Part shown: piece by piece, positions 1-10,556 of the stretch | Layout: every line of letters starts with the position of its first letter | Position numbering within the stretch: position 1 is the first letter of the stretch | Source of the DNA: Silene latifolia | Lineage: Eukaryota > Streptophyta > Magnoliopsida > Caryophyllales > Caryophyllaceae | Length of the DNA: 64,000 nt | NCBI RefSeq assembly: GCF_048544455.1 | Contig: NC_133536.1 | Location: 198,155,325-198,219,324, forward strand | Reading direction: 5' to 3' | The notes under the pieces: generated by a model | The model's input: the letters and a program-made list of their open reading frames with translations, nothing else | What the model was told of the DNA's origin: nothing | The model's database searches: none | Position numbers and translations under genes: made by a program

Positions 1-37
1 GTCTGATTCTGATGAGGACGATGTCCTTGAGGAAGAA

Positions 38-1351
38 TTGGATGCCAAACTTAGTATCTCGTCTCAGTCAAGCAATGATGTTCCAAAGTCAACCAAGAAA
101 GAAAATGTCAAATGTCTTATGGCTCATTCAAAGGTGGACTCGATTCGATTCGACCTTGAGGTAAATAAACTCAAGAAAAAGGTTCGATCTTTCTCTAAAG
201 ACAAGATCTGTCATCTCTTAGATCAATTCATAGATAAGTGTCGTATCCAAAGCAATAAATTAGAGGCTATGCAAACTGAAATTGAGGATATAGCTGAAGA
301 AAATGTTGGTCTAAAAGAATGTCTAAATGAGGTAGATCAACCTAGTTCATCTTTGAGTCTTGAAAAGGAGATTAAAAAACTCCGAAAACAGAATCTATTT
401 CTTGCTAAAAAGGTTGATGAAATACATATAACAAATCAATACAAAGCTGCATCTGGGTCTAACAAGGGAGAAGACTCTCTTGACAAAACTATGTTCTCAC
501 TAACCAAAGAACGTGACCAACTCTTGATTGATCTTACAACATGTCAAAATGAAAAAGAAGATCTTATCAAAATATCTGAAATGCTAAATGATGAGTCAAG
601 TCATGCTAAAAGTGCCTTAGATCGAGTGCAAAACTCAAATGATGATCTTCTAGTTCAAATTGAAACTTTGAAAAGGGTTGAACAAATCCATGCAACAAAT
701 GATGAAACTGTTGCATCTGAGTCTATGAAGGAAATTGAGACTCTCACAAAACATGTGTCTTCACTAACTAAAGAACGTGACTCCACGTTAGCTGACCTCA
801 CCCTGTGCAAAAGAGATAACAAGCAACTTGAGCAAATTGGATTACTGCTTAGTGACGAAGTAAAGCATGCTAAACATGCGTTTGACAAAGTAGGTAAATT
901 AAATCTTGATCATCTTGCTAAAATTGACAAACTAACTAAAGAGCTAGATGAAGCTAAAATGTTCTACTTGAAATGGGAAGGAAGTCAGAATGTCTTGGAG
1001 TTTCTTCTAAAACAATCTCAAGAATATGAAAACCGTGCAAAAAATGGTGGACTTGGTTTCAAGTGCAACAGTTCTACGCACTGTTGCACTCGAAATCAAG
1101 ACCCAAGCATAACTGATTTTCGAAGAAGAAAGTATCTTTGGCCTTCCCGAGTACATTATCTGCAATTACTTGGTAAAACCGGTCATGAGTTCAATGGTTG
1201 TGAAAAGAGAGTCCTCGACCTAGAAAGGAGTACTAAAGTGGTTAAAAATGTTCATACTAGAGGGAAAGAAGTCAAGAAAGGTGTCGTCAAGAAGGAACCC
1301 AAACTTGTTTGGGTTCCTAAACTAACTTGTTTAATCTCTTGTAGGCATTAG
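38..1351 (+). CDS. SIRE element gag region (coiled-coil, C-terminal part)
   Basis: This encodes a lysine- and glutamate-rich protein that should form long coiled coils (roughly residues 40-320). It occupies the gag position directly upstream of the protease. It is the nucleocapsid-side part of the structural protein of a copia particle; the N-terminal gag domain would lie left of the window. Inside it two segments of about 90 residues resemble each other (starting VDEIHITN and VEQIHATN, each with a SLTKERD block), which indicates an internal tandem duplication. No clear CCHC knuckle is visible. Assignment as gag rests on position and composition. Confidence 0.7.
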   Translation: MDAKLSISSQSSNDVPKSTKKENVKCLMAHSKVDSIRFDLEVNKLKKKVRSFSKDKICHLLDQFIDKCRIQSNKLEAMQTEIEDIAEENVGLKECLNEVDQPSSSLSLEKEIKKLRKQNLFLAKKVDEIHITNQYKAASGSNKGEDSLDKTMFSLTKERDQLLIDLTTCQNEKEDLIKISEMLNDESSHAKSALDRVQNSNDDLLVQIETLKRVEQIHATNDETVASESMKEIETLTKHVSSLTKERDSTLADLTLCKRDNKQLEQIGLLLSDEVKHAKHAFDKVGKLNLDHLAKIDKLTKELDEAKMFYLKWEGSQNVLEFLLKQSQEYENRAKNGGLGFKCNSSTHCCTRNQDPSITDFRRRKYLWPSRVHYLQLLGKTGHEFNGCEKRVLDLERSTKVVKNVHTRGKEVKKGVVKKEPKLVWVPKLTCLISCRH

Positions 1352-4300
1352 CGAAAGGCAAAGCAGCAAATTGGTACTTAGATAGTGGATGTTCTCGTCA
1401 CATGACAGGAGATGAAAACCAATTCCTTTCGCTAGAAGCCTACGATGGTGGCATGGTGACCTTCGGTGACAACAAACGAGGTGAAATCATTGGTATTGGA
1501 AAAGTTGGTAAGTCAAGGTCACTATGTGTCGACAAAGTGTTGCTTGTCAAAGGTTTGAAACACAATCTTCTAAGCATATCACAATTGTGTGATCGAGGTA
1601 ACATCGTTGAATTTCTTGCTAGTGAATGCAGAATAATTGATGGAAAAACAAAAGAACTCATTCTTCAAGGTAAACGTGTCAAAGATGTTTACATGACTAA
1701 CTTATACTCATTGTCAAGTCAAACACTATCATGCATGAGTGTCCAAAAGAATGACCCTTGGCTTTGGCATAAACGACTTGGTCATGTAAATGCTAAAACA
1801 CTTAACACCCTTAAGAGGCTTGATTTAGTTGATGGCATTCCTAACATCAAATTTGAATTCAAATCACTTTGTGACGATTGTGTTAAAGGCAAACAAGTAA
1901 AATGCTCCTTTAAATCCAAAAAGATTGTTAGCACTTTCTTACCTCTTGAACTTATTCACATAGACTTATGTAGACCAATGCGTATTGTTAGTAAAGGTGG
2001 AAGTCGCTATATATGTGTCATTGTTGATGATTTTACAAGATTTGTTTGGCTTCTTTTCTTAAGCTCTAAAGATCAAACTTTCGATGAATTCTTAATTTGG
2101 GTTAAAAAGGTCCAAAACAAATTTGGTTATAAACTTGTCTCCTTGAGATCCGACCATGGAACCGAATTTGAGAATTTATCATTTGAGTCCTATTGCAATG
2201 AGTACGGTATTAGCCACAATTTCTCGGCCGCAAGAACTCCTCAACAAAATGGGGTTGTGGAACGAATGAATCGAACTCTTGAAAATATGGCTAGGACAAT
2301 GCTCATTAGCTCTAAAGTACCAAGAAATTTTTGGGCGGAGGTCAGAACACATCTTGTTACATCTATAATCGAGTCATGATTAGAAAAATCATCGAGAAAA
2401 CTCCTTATGAATTACTACGAGGAAGAAAACCTAACATCTCACATTTAAAATGCTTTGGTAGTAAATGCTTTGTGCACAATAATGGAAAAGATAACCTAGG
2501 CAAATTTGATGCTCGTAGCGATGAAAGTGTTTTTGTTGGTTATTCTGATCATAGTAAAGCTTACAAAGTTTATAACAAGAGAACCATGAAAATGGAAGAA
2601 AGCGTTCATGTAATATTTGACGAATCTAGTCTCTTTGTTTCAAACACTCAGGTTAATAGAGAAGAAGATGATGAAGAAGACGATGACTTCGAAATTGGAA
2701 TGATACGTCATGACATGGATCAAATAGTGGGGGGAGCTGAACAACAGTTGGAGCCACTGTCGCATGAAGAGGCTGACCAAAATTCAGGGGGAATTAACCC
2801 TCCCTCATCTCAAAACGAAGCTAGCTCATCCAGGGGGAATGAGGAGTGTAGTGAACCAAACTCTAACCAAATTGAAACCAATCCACAAACACACTCACAC
2901 AATATTCCCCATGCAACAGTTACTGACACTGTTGCATCAGAACCAACCGAACCAAATGAGGCATCTAACATCCTTGTTCCAAAGAAATGGAAGCATCAAG
3001 GCTCCCATCCTCTATCAAACTTAACCAGTGACCTTATCTCAGGAATAAAAACCAGATCATCACTCCAAAATCACTGTGCCTTTGAAGCATTCATTTCACA
3101 AATTGAACCCACAAATATCACAATAGCATTAACCGATGAATATTGGGTCACGGCTATGCAAGAGGAATTGGAGCAATTTGAGAGAAACAAGGTATGTCAT
3201 CTGGTCCCTAGACCATCTCAACGTACTGTAATTGGTACGAGATGGGTCTATCGCAACAAGCTTGATGATGTTGGAGAAATCTTAAGAAATAAAGCTAGAC
3301 TAGTGGTACAAGGGTTTAATCAACAAGAAGGGATTGATTACGATGAAACCTTTGCACCAGTAGCTAGGCTTGAAGCCATACGAATGCTCGTAGCGTTTGC
3401 ATCTCATATGGGCATAAAACTTTTTCAAATGGATGTTAAAACTGCTTTCTTAAATGGCTATCTTGAAGAAGAAGTTTTTGTCGAACAACCCCCGGGCTTT
3501 CTAAACAATGAGTTCCCTAATCACGTCTTTAAACTTGACAAAGCACTTTATGGTTTAAAACAGGCTCCCCGAGCCTGGTATGATAGGCTTTCCAAATTTC
3601 TATTAGAAAATGGCTTTGTACGTGGTTCGGTTGATAAGACATTGTTTATCAAGTCACAGTCAGAGGAACTGTTGCTTGTGCAAGTATATGTCGATGACAT
3701 TATTTTCGGTGCAACTAACAACATTCTTTACAAGTACTTTTCGGATCTTATGACTTCTGAATTTGAAATGAGCATGATGGGAGAACTTGGATTTTTCCTT
3801 GGTCTTCAAATTAAGCAAAATGAAAAAGGGACTATGATTCACCAACAAAAGTACTTAAAAGAAATGATAAGTAAGTTTGGGTTAACTAGCTCGAATCCTA
3901 TGCCTACACCTATGATTGCCAAGCTTAATCTGGACAAAGACGAAAATGGTAAGAGTGTTAGTGAAATGGTATATCGAGGTATGATCGGTTCATTACTTTA
4001 TTTAACTGCTAGTCGACCCGACATACAATTTAGTGTATGTGTGTGTGCTCGTTTCCAATCAAATCCTAAAGAATCACACTTCAAAGCCGTCAAACGGATT
4101 TTTAGGTATTTGATTGGAACACAAGGTCTATACCTTTGGTACCCAACTCATTATGACATTGATCTTGTAGGATTCTCGGATGCAGATTATGCCGGGAGTT
4201 CATTGGATAGAAAAAGCACTTCGGGTATTGCCACCTTCTTAGGACCGTGCCTTATCTCATGGGCATCCAAAAAGCAAAATACAGCTTGCTCTCTATCCAC

Positions 4301-4634
4301 GGCCGAAAGTGAGTATGTAAGTGCCGCTCTTTGCTGTGCTCAAATTCTTTGGATACGACAACAATTGCGTGACTACGGTCTTATTTTCGAAACTACCCCT
4401 ATATTTTGTGATAATACAAGTGCCATTAACATCTCGAAAAATCCAATACAACATTCTAGGACAAAGCACATTGATATAAGGCATCACTTTCTACGTGATC
4501 AAGTGGAAAAAGGAAATATATGTCTAAACTTTTGTAGAACGGAAAATCAAATTGCGGACATTTTTACAAAACCGTTAGAAAGGGAACAATTCGTAAAACT
4601 TCGGTTGGAAATTGGTTTGTTAGGCGACATGTGA
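1345..4634 (+). CDS. SIRE element pol region: protease, integrase, reverse transcriptase, RNase H
   Basis: Domains in order: a protease motif YLDSGCSRHMTG near 1375-1405; the integrase zinc-binding HHCC block around 1765-1910 (WHKRLGH...CDDCVKGK); the integrase core with D, D and E in IHIDLC, RSDHGTEF and NGVVERMN (about 1960-2275); an acidic linker; reverse transcriptase from about 3190 with [33 protein letters not shown] and the catalytic YVDD near 3690; RNase H with GFSDADYAGS, STAESEY and DNTSAI (about 4165-4530). These copy the element RNA to DNA and insert it. The integrase-first order identifies Ty1/copia. It belongs to a broken element and is not a host gene. Confidence 0.92.
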
Positions 4635-7298
4635 CATAAATTAAAATTATCTCCCCTATATGTTTGACTAGAAGTGAAATGATGCATATGTGTTCTCAAG
4701 TTTAAAAATGTCTAAATTGCCACAAAAACAAGTGTGCCGTAAAACAATTGCATTGGAAATCTATATTTTGCATTAGGATTATTGTGCATCGAGTCTTGTG
4801 CTTACTTTATGTCTAATCTAAAAAGCATATCCTACCCCATACCTCCACCTATGCCATACTTACCCACACTTTTACTCCACCTCAACTCTTACCCACTCCC
4901 TCTTTAATACCCCAACCGTCCATCAAACAATCCCACTTTCCCATTTACCCACAACCCACATCAATATCCAAAGATTCCCTCAACCTCTTTCATCTCCCAA
5001 AAACCGTCAAAACCATCACCCACATAATGGCTCCCAAAAATTCAAAAAGAAGAGAACTTCAAAACCTTCGAAATACTTTCAACCCCAAATACATAGCCCA
5101 AAAAAAATGGACACGCAATCCGCTGCAAGTATTGAAAAATCCGACAAACCCACCCCGTCTCCTACCAAGCCGCCAACAACAAACCAAGTGTTGCACGAAA
5201 AAAATCCGTGGTCACGAGGAAGAGGCCGTGGTAGAGGAGGTCGTGGTGGATTAAAAAGAAGTCCACCAATCTCCTTAATGTTGGACTCCAATGTTGATGT
5301 TGATTCCGAGGAAGAAGAGGAGGTAATGGTTACTACTGTTGTTGAAGAAGAGAAAGAAAAAGAGGTTGTTGATGCTGTTGAAGAGAAAAATGATGATAAG
5401 GAAGAAAAAGATGAGGAAAGAGAGAAAGAAATTGAAAAAGAAAAGGAAACGATGAGCGAAAACAATGCTGAAAAAATTGATCCCCCAAATCAAGATTCTG
5501 AAACGGAAGTCCTTCATGAGAAAGAGGCCACTCCCAACATTGAAAACATCAATAAACCCCCAAATGAAGACACTGTTGATGATGATTTCGAACCCCTTTT
5601 TCCCAAAAACTCCAAAACCAAATCTCAAATCAAAATCACTGAACTGTTTGGTAACGATGACGATACTAATGAAACCCCAACTCCATCAAAGACAAAATCT
5701 ACAACCGGCTCCAAAAGAAAGAAGGAACCTAAGTCACGAACGGCTAAAAAGCCGAGGTACCAACGGAAGAAGGAGGTGGTGCTTCCAAAGGAAGATGATG
5801 ATATCATTGAGGATAAAGTTCCTCTCAATTCATGCACAGAGTTGATAGCCATCACTCATGATGAGGCGTTCAAGAACGAGGTCCTCACTCATCTCAATTC
5901 TCTTGACCTTCCCGATGACACCCTCGGGCTCACACGATACTTGCATGCTGCTTCCACAGTGGGAGACGCTACAAGAAAACATGGTATGATTCTTCCCCGG
6001 CTTTTGCATTCTTCAAATCTGCTATTATTGGTCAAGGGTGGTTTAATCTCCTCGACAAACACTCTCCGGTTTATCTGTCGAGTTGATTCGATTCTATGCA
6101 ACGCATCAAGGTTGATATTGCTTCAGTAATCTCTCGGCATTTATCAACCAAACACCTTTTGTCTTGACCATTGACCAACTTGCCTCCTACCTTGAGGTTA
6201 AAGCCGAGGGTCTTACCACTTTTCCTAAGACCACCTGGGGTGATATTGATGAAACCATGGCTAGTGAGGTTATGAGAACCCTTCGACCCGACAATGGCAG
6301 TGGCACCACCAACATATACGCCTATGAACTTCAAGCCCCTCACCGTTTCACCTTTAACCTTGTTCACCGAGCCATCTTACCAAGTAATAACAGTAGGGGA
6401 CGATGCTCTCTCCTTGAAATGCTCCTTATTCACCACATTATCAAACATCGTCCCATCAACCTACCCCAACTAATCTTTCACCGTATCAATGAGATTGCCC
6501 CCGACCTCCAAAAAGGGAAATTTGACAAGAAAACCGTGATACCATACGGTATGTGGTTGTCCATTGTCTTCATAAAAATGAAGACAGTCATGAAAGGTAG
6601 CCCCGGTATTGAAAAACTCAGTGATGACATGACCATGGGTCTGCTTTCTCAAATGACTTTGGCAATCAACAATGGAAAGTTAACCCGCAAGTTCTCGGGC
6701 AGAGGTAAAATTGGTGCAACAGTTAGCTCAACTGGTGAAATGGGTGTTGTTCTCGGTAAGTTAGACAAACTTATGAACATGGTGTCCAAATTGGTGGTGG
6801 ACAATGAGAGTCTTAAGGAAGATGTTGCTGAGCTCAAAACCTTGAATGAAGATCTTATTGAGCGTGTGCAAGCTCTTGGTGGTCATGTGTCCGATGATGA
6901 ATGAGGCAGCCTTACCTACCATTGCCTTCCTATCCTTTTGACTCTCTGTTCTTAATTCTTATGCAAACTGGACTGTTTCTTTTCTCTTATTTCGCACACT
7001 TGTTGTTGGTTTAATTTTGTACTACTTGAACATGTTATCGTCTTTCTCTTGATGATGTCAAGAGGGGGAAGTAGTTAAATTATGTGTTTATATGTTAACT
7101 AACAACTCTTCGGCTAACGTTCACCGTAAATTTATCTTAGCTATAATGATTGAACGTTCTACTTAGGCCAAGCATGTTGACCCCCACTCACCTTGATCAT
7201 GTTTAAATGATGCTCTTTCTATTTGGCTCAAAGACCGACCCACCATGGGCTTAGGGGGAACTTCACATATTTAAAACTTGCCATCATCAAAGGGGGAA
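2786..7298 (+). repeat. Five AGGGGGAA polypurine words in the SIRE element
   Basis: The word AGGGGGAA occurs at 2786-2793, 2832-2839, 7063-7070, 7253-7260 and 7291-7298. The last abuts the 3' LTR and is the polypurine tract that would prime plus-strand DNA synthesis. The others look like extra copies of that tract. Confidence 0.7.
5107..6904 (+). CDS. SIRE element third coding region (env-like position)
   Basis: A coding stretch between RNase H and the 3' LTR. Its first part is rich in Lys, Glu and Asp with a short RGRGRGGRGG basic block; the second part is more globular and ends in a leucine-rich, probably coiled-coil tail (GKLDKLMNMVSKLVVDNESL). SIRE elements are known for an extra open reading frame at this place, historically called env-like. 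I see no signal peptide or convincing transmembrane segment, so an envelope function is not supported. It may be related to what databases call putative plant transposon proteins. Function unknown. Confidence 0.6.
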
Positions 7299-7300
7299 TT
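7291..7300 (+). promoter_or_regulatory. SIRE polypurine tract
   Basis: AGGGGGAATT directly precedes the TG start of the 3' LTR at 7301. It is the expected plus-strand primer site of an LTR retrotransposon. Confidence 0.85.
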
Positions 7301-8667
7301 TGTTAGAACACTTGGTTGATGATGCCAAGTTTCATTATGATTTAATTGTTTATCTCTTAGTAAGTTTTAGCAAATTGAAGCATCCCATGATTGCTTAAAG
7401 AAGTTCAAGATGATCAAGATAAAGGACAAGTCAAGCATGCCCATAGTCTAGAAGAAATGTTGTAAACGAGGTAGTTCAACATATTTCTTTTATGCATAAG
7501 TTATGGCAAAACCATGCAACAGTTCATGAGACTGTTGCACCATGGTTTCTGGTACCAACGTATGGAGAATTTTCGGGAAAATTCACAAGTGTTTGAAACT
7601 CTTTAAAAAGCTTTTCTATGTTTAAAACAAACACTATTTTAAACTGAAGAACAAAAGGAATATGTTTGCACAATAGCCAATCCCATGTGTGCAAGTTGAT
7701 TTCTTCATGCTAAAAACAAGACTAATGTTTTCTTTACTTTATGGGGAACACCCCTTTTACCTTAAAAGAAATGCAACCACCTTGAGTCTCTCAAAGAATG
7801 TTTGCTCTGCATATTCCTAAGATGAAAACACACGCTGCAAGCTTATGGGTGTTAGATTAAAGTAGTAATAAGACACTTCTCCTACATTCTACCTTTTCTA
7901 TAAATAGCCAACTCATGTTTTCATTTATGGTAAGACTTGGAAAGAGCTTTTAACTGTAAACACTTTGCAAAACTTTTCAGCATTAAAGGCTTTGTTCTTC
8001 AATCATTTGCAAAATCTGTTTTCTTTTTCAAAAGTCTTCAACTGTTTTTCAAAGCCATAATAATCTCCAAGGTACCGGTTCGCTTAAATCTGTTGCATAA
8101 ACGAATATGTTCAATGATTCTCGTGTTTAGGTCTTAATTGTAATCTCCATGTTCTTAAGTGAACCACCGAGATTCGACTCGTAAACCGTTGAGATAGAAC
8201 CTTAAGTCTTGAAGCGGAGTAGCCTCGAGCAAATAGAAAGTCTTGAAGCGGAGTAGCTTTAAGCATTGCAACCGGAGTAGGTTGGCGAGTTATTTCATTG
8301 TAATGGTTTAGTTAAGTTTGAGTAAATTTCTAAACAAGCAATAAAATAACGGTTGGACGTAGGCTCCGGAGTAGGAGCTGAACCAATTTTTTAAACACTG
8401 TCTTGTTCGTCTATTTACTTTCGTGCTCTAGTATCACTTCTCTTTTACACGTTGATCTCACTCTCAGTGCCGTGCAACAGTCTCTCATACTTTGTTGCAT
8501 AGACTGACTTTGTACCGTTTGTAAACTTACAACTCATTAAGTTTCTCAAACTCGTATTAATAGATCCTACTTGTGTTAGTCATTAACCAAGTAAAGAAGA
8601 AAATTTTTAAAAGGTACACCTAATTCACCCCCTCCCCCTCTTAGGTGTTTATCGTTCTTAACTCTTC
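7301..8667 (+). repeat. 3' LTR of the SIRE element
   Basis: It begins TGTTAGAACA after the polypurine tract and ends near 8660-8667 after a C-rich stretch (ACCCCCTCCCCCTC) typical of SIRE LTR ends. A TATA-like TATAAATAG at 7900-7908 is a plausible promoter. Two palindromes of the 7-nt-spacer family lie at 7515 and 8473. The right boundary is inferred from where F-box flanking sequence resumes. Confidence 0.8.
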
Positions 8668-8678
8668 AAAAATTAAAT

Positions 8679-9803
8679 TCAAAGTTGAGGAATAAACAAA
8701 GTCGGTGGGGAGATTAAGGAACGTGTATCATCACCTTGGTAAAATCCGCATATTTTAATTGTCTTGATGTCAAAAACACCCATGTCATGTCCACCAAACT
8801 CTTTTCGCATATTCCAAAAGGAACCTTCATCATCGCTAAAATATATAGAATTTCCGCACAAATATTTCCCCGATGAAACAAACATAGAAGAATGGCATCA
8901 ATGCCACACAACACAATTCTTTTATTTCTTCCCAAAGTTTGTTGGTAGGATTGAGTTTGAATACCTCAAAGTTTTAGGTTTGATAGACAATGTCATAATT
9001 ATACTCTTTCCCCGTCTCATCTCCCACCTCCTCTTTATATCGTATCACCATGATGAGTTCACCACCTGATTGAACGTCTCATCTCCCAAAATATCAGGTT
9101 GACTTGGCGAATAATCAAATTGTTTCACAAACTCTAGATTGAAAAATTCCTTAGCATTCCAATACACAAGTCTTCCATCACGGTACAAAGCAAATACGCG
9201 ATCATCCACCACCACAATATCGTCCATATATTCATCGGTGAGTACCACTGTCCATGATTGATCTCCGGGCCGAGCCACGGCTACGCACCCCAGACCCAGA
9301 AAATACCATAATAACGAACTCATGATGACAACTTTGAGACGCTTTGAGCACAACAATCTTTCTTACAAAAAATCTCAAACACCAACTAATGTACTTGTCT
9401 CTTGTTTCGAGCAAATGAGGAGCACATCCATCTAGGCTTTGGATGTCCAAAGAAGGGAAAGGAATATGAGCCTTGGAGATTGGATTAAACAATTTAACAT
9501 TTAGACAACTGTCAATCATTGTAACCCAACCATAAGCCGAACCCACACACTTGGTTTCAAATGTCTCCGGGAGAGTCAACCCGTAACACTTGTTATTCCT
9601 AAGATTGAAGATCTTGCGAAGACAATTTGGATTTTTTTTTATTGTTTTCGGCTAGTAAAAGCCATGGCGTTCTTTATTGAGGACGCAACATGATTCTACC
9701 ACCGACATACCAAAGAAAAATAAATAAAATCTTCACAAGTTTCCAATTTCATTGATACGGTCACAAGAATATCAAGAGGAATCGTAGACCAGTCTCCAGC
9801 CAT
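8679..9803 (-). pseudogene. Degenerate F-box/DUF295 gene
   Basis: Read on the minus strand it starts MAGDWSTIPLDILV and continues with an F-box-like helix (EDFIYFSLVCRW), then segments parallel to the intact gene at 10557: KCVGSAYGWVTMID, NPISKAHIPFPSL, ARPGDQSWTVVL, and the conserved C-terminus GGHDMGVFDI...PPTLFIPQL. A stop follows CRW, where the intact gene reads CRSWN. A segment after the F-box is missing (the intact gene has QWRPTTPLPW there) and at least two further frame changes separate the pieces. A TTAGCAG acceptor immediately before the ATG and a CTCAG/GTTTCC donor near 10264 suggest a 5'-UTR intron. It is divergent to the intact paralogue and almost certainly no longer makes the full protein. 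Confidence 0.85.
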
Positions 9804-9851
9804 CTGCTAACAAAAGAATAACAGGATTTTTATTACAAACGGTTTTCTAAA

Positions 9852-10006
9852 ATGTGCCCAAGGGCACATGTTAATAACCTTAATATGGTAAGATTAACAA
9901 TATATTCTCGCTAATTATGGTAACAATGAGTTTATAGTTAAATATCTCATGAGAATTTGTTGTCAATCTTACCATATTAAAGTTATTAACACGTGCCCTT
10001 AGGTCA
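9852..10006. mobile_element. MITE with about 45-bp terminal inverted repeats
   Basis: The left end (9852-9900) and the reverse complement of the right end (9959-10006) match over about 45 bp, sharing AAGGGCAC.TGTTAATAAC and TTAATATGGTAAGATT. The outer end is a small palindrome (GTGCCCAAGGGCAC). Superfamily not determined; no coding capacity. It lies in the likely 5'-UTR intron of the degenerate F-box gene. Confidence 0.8.
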
Positions 10007-10030
10007 TGGGGAACTTCAGTAAACGCTATA

Positions 10031-10168
10031 TACTCCCTCGTGGCCTCGTCCCGTCATTTGTTTATATTTAATTTTGGCACAAAGACAAAAAAAGGTTGTT
10101 AGGTAAACAAATGAATGAGATGCGCGATAATGCAATAGCTAAACAAATGACCGGGACGGAGGAAGTAT
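10031..10168. mobile_element. Stowaway-like MITE
   Basis: The ends are CTCCCTCGTGGCCTCGTCCCG and its near inverse CGGGACGGAGGAAG, flanked by TA, the target of Tc1/mariner-type Stowaway elements. About 135 bp, noncoding. Subterminal TCATTTGTTTA is mirrored by TAAACAAATGA. Confidence 0.75.
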
Positions 10169-10372
10169 TATCCGATTACAACCGCAGCTTAATCCGTAAT
10201 AATTAAAATAAAAGTATAATACAGTAACAGATAAAGGAAAAGGAGAAGAAGATAAAAGAGGAAACCTGAGATGCTATTGAAGAGGCAAATGGAGCAGATG
10301 ATGATTGTTGTCTTACTATGTTTTTTCTGCTTTTATTTTCTTGGCTATTTAGATTTTATTAGGTTTGACTAC

Positions 10373-10390
10373 TTATAGGGGCCTACGGCT
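10373..10390 (-). promoter_or_regulatory. Possible TATA box of the degenerate F-box gene
   Basis: On the minus strand CCTATAAGTAG lies about 100 bp upstream of the proposed 5'-UTR splice donor. Weak evidence, based on position and composition only. Confidence 0.35.
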
Positions 10391-10490
10391 TTCCTTAACG
10401 CAATTTCCTAAAGAAAAGTGGAAATCACAAAGTAAATTAAGGAAAATAGCCTTAACTCATCCCTTAACCTAAGATTTAAACTCCTATAAA

Positions 10491-10526
10491 TACTTAATCT
10501 CACCTAATCAATGTCTATAAATATAG
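10491..10526 (+). promoter_or_regulatory. TATA elements of the intact F-box gene
   Basis: Two TATA-like words, CCTATAAATAC and GTCTATAAATATAG, lie about 35-65 bp upstream of the ATG at 10557. Either could position transcription with a short leader. Confidence 0.5.
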
Positions 10527-10556
10527 ATATAGCTTGAATCTTACTGCTGCGAGTAG

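Larger units (their letters stand above)
691..8499. repeat. Eight dispersed interrupted palindromes TGCAACAGT-N7-ACTGTTGCA
   Basis: Strong copies with perfect arms of 9-11 bp lie at 1062-1090, 2911-2937 and 7515-7539. Weaker copies lie at 691-715, 2740-2764, 3652-3676, 6715-6739 and 8473-8499. Arms drift but the spacer is always 7 nt, even where its sequence differs completely; the copy at 8473 has two extra bases inside its right arm. Six copies are in coding parts and two in the 3' LTR. I found no copies elsewhere in the window. The role is unknown. Confidence 0.75.
1..8667 (+). mobile_element. SIRE-type Ty1/copia LTR retrotransposon, 5' end outside the window
   Basis: The visible parts run in copia order: a coiled-coil gag region, aspartic protease, integrase, reverse transcriptase, RNase H, then an extra coding region after pol, a purine tract and a 1.37-kb 3' LTR. 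Integrase before reverse transcriptase defines Ty1/copia. A long element with a third coding region after RNase H and repeated AGGGGGAA tracts is typical of the SIRE/Maximus lineage. The 5' LTR and primer-binding site lie left of the window, so age cannot be read from LTR divergence. Coding parts are largely readable with about two or three interruptions, so it is a broken but not ancient copy. The right end sits just beyond the 3' end of a degenerate F-box gene. The exact last base is uncertain by a few nucleotides. Confidence 0.9.

Noticed and set aside
5079-5855. Long minus-strand frames rich in Ser/Phe opposite the SIRE third coding region
   Set aside because: They mirror the acidic Lys/Glu-rich coding strand; low-complexity shadows without domain or start context.
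691-8499. CRISPR-like or tRNA interpretation of the recurring palindromes
   Set aside because: Copies are widely and irregularly spaced, in a plant retroelement, and show no cloverleaf.
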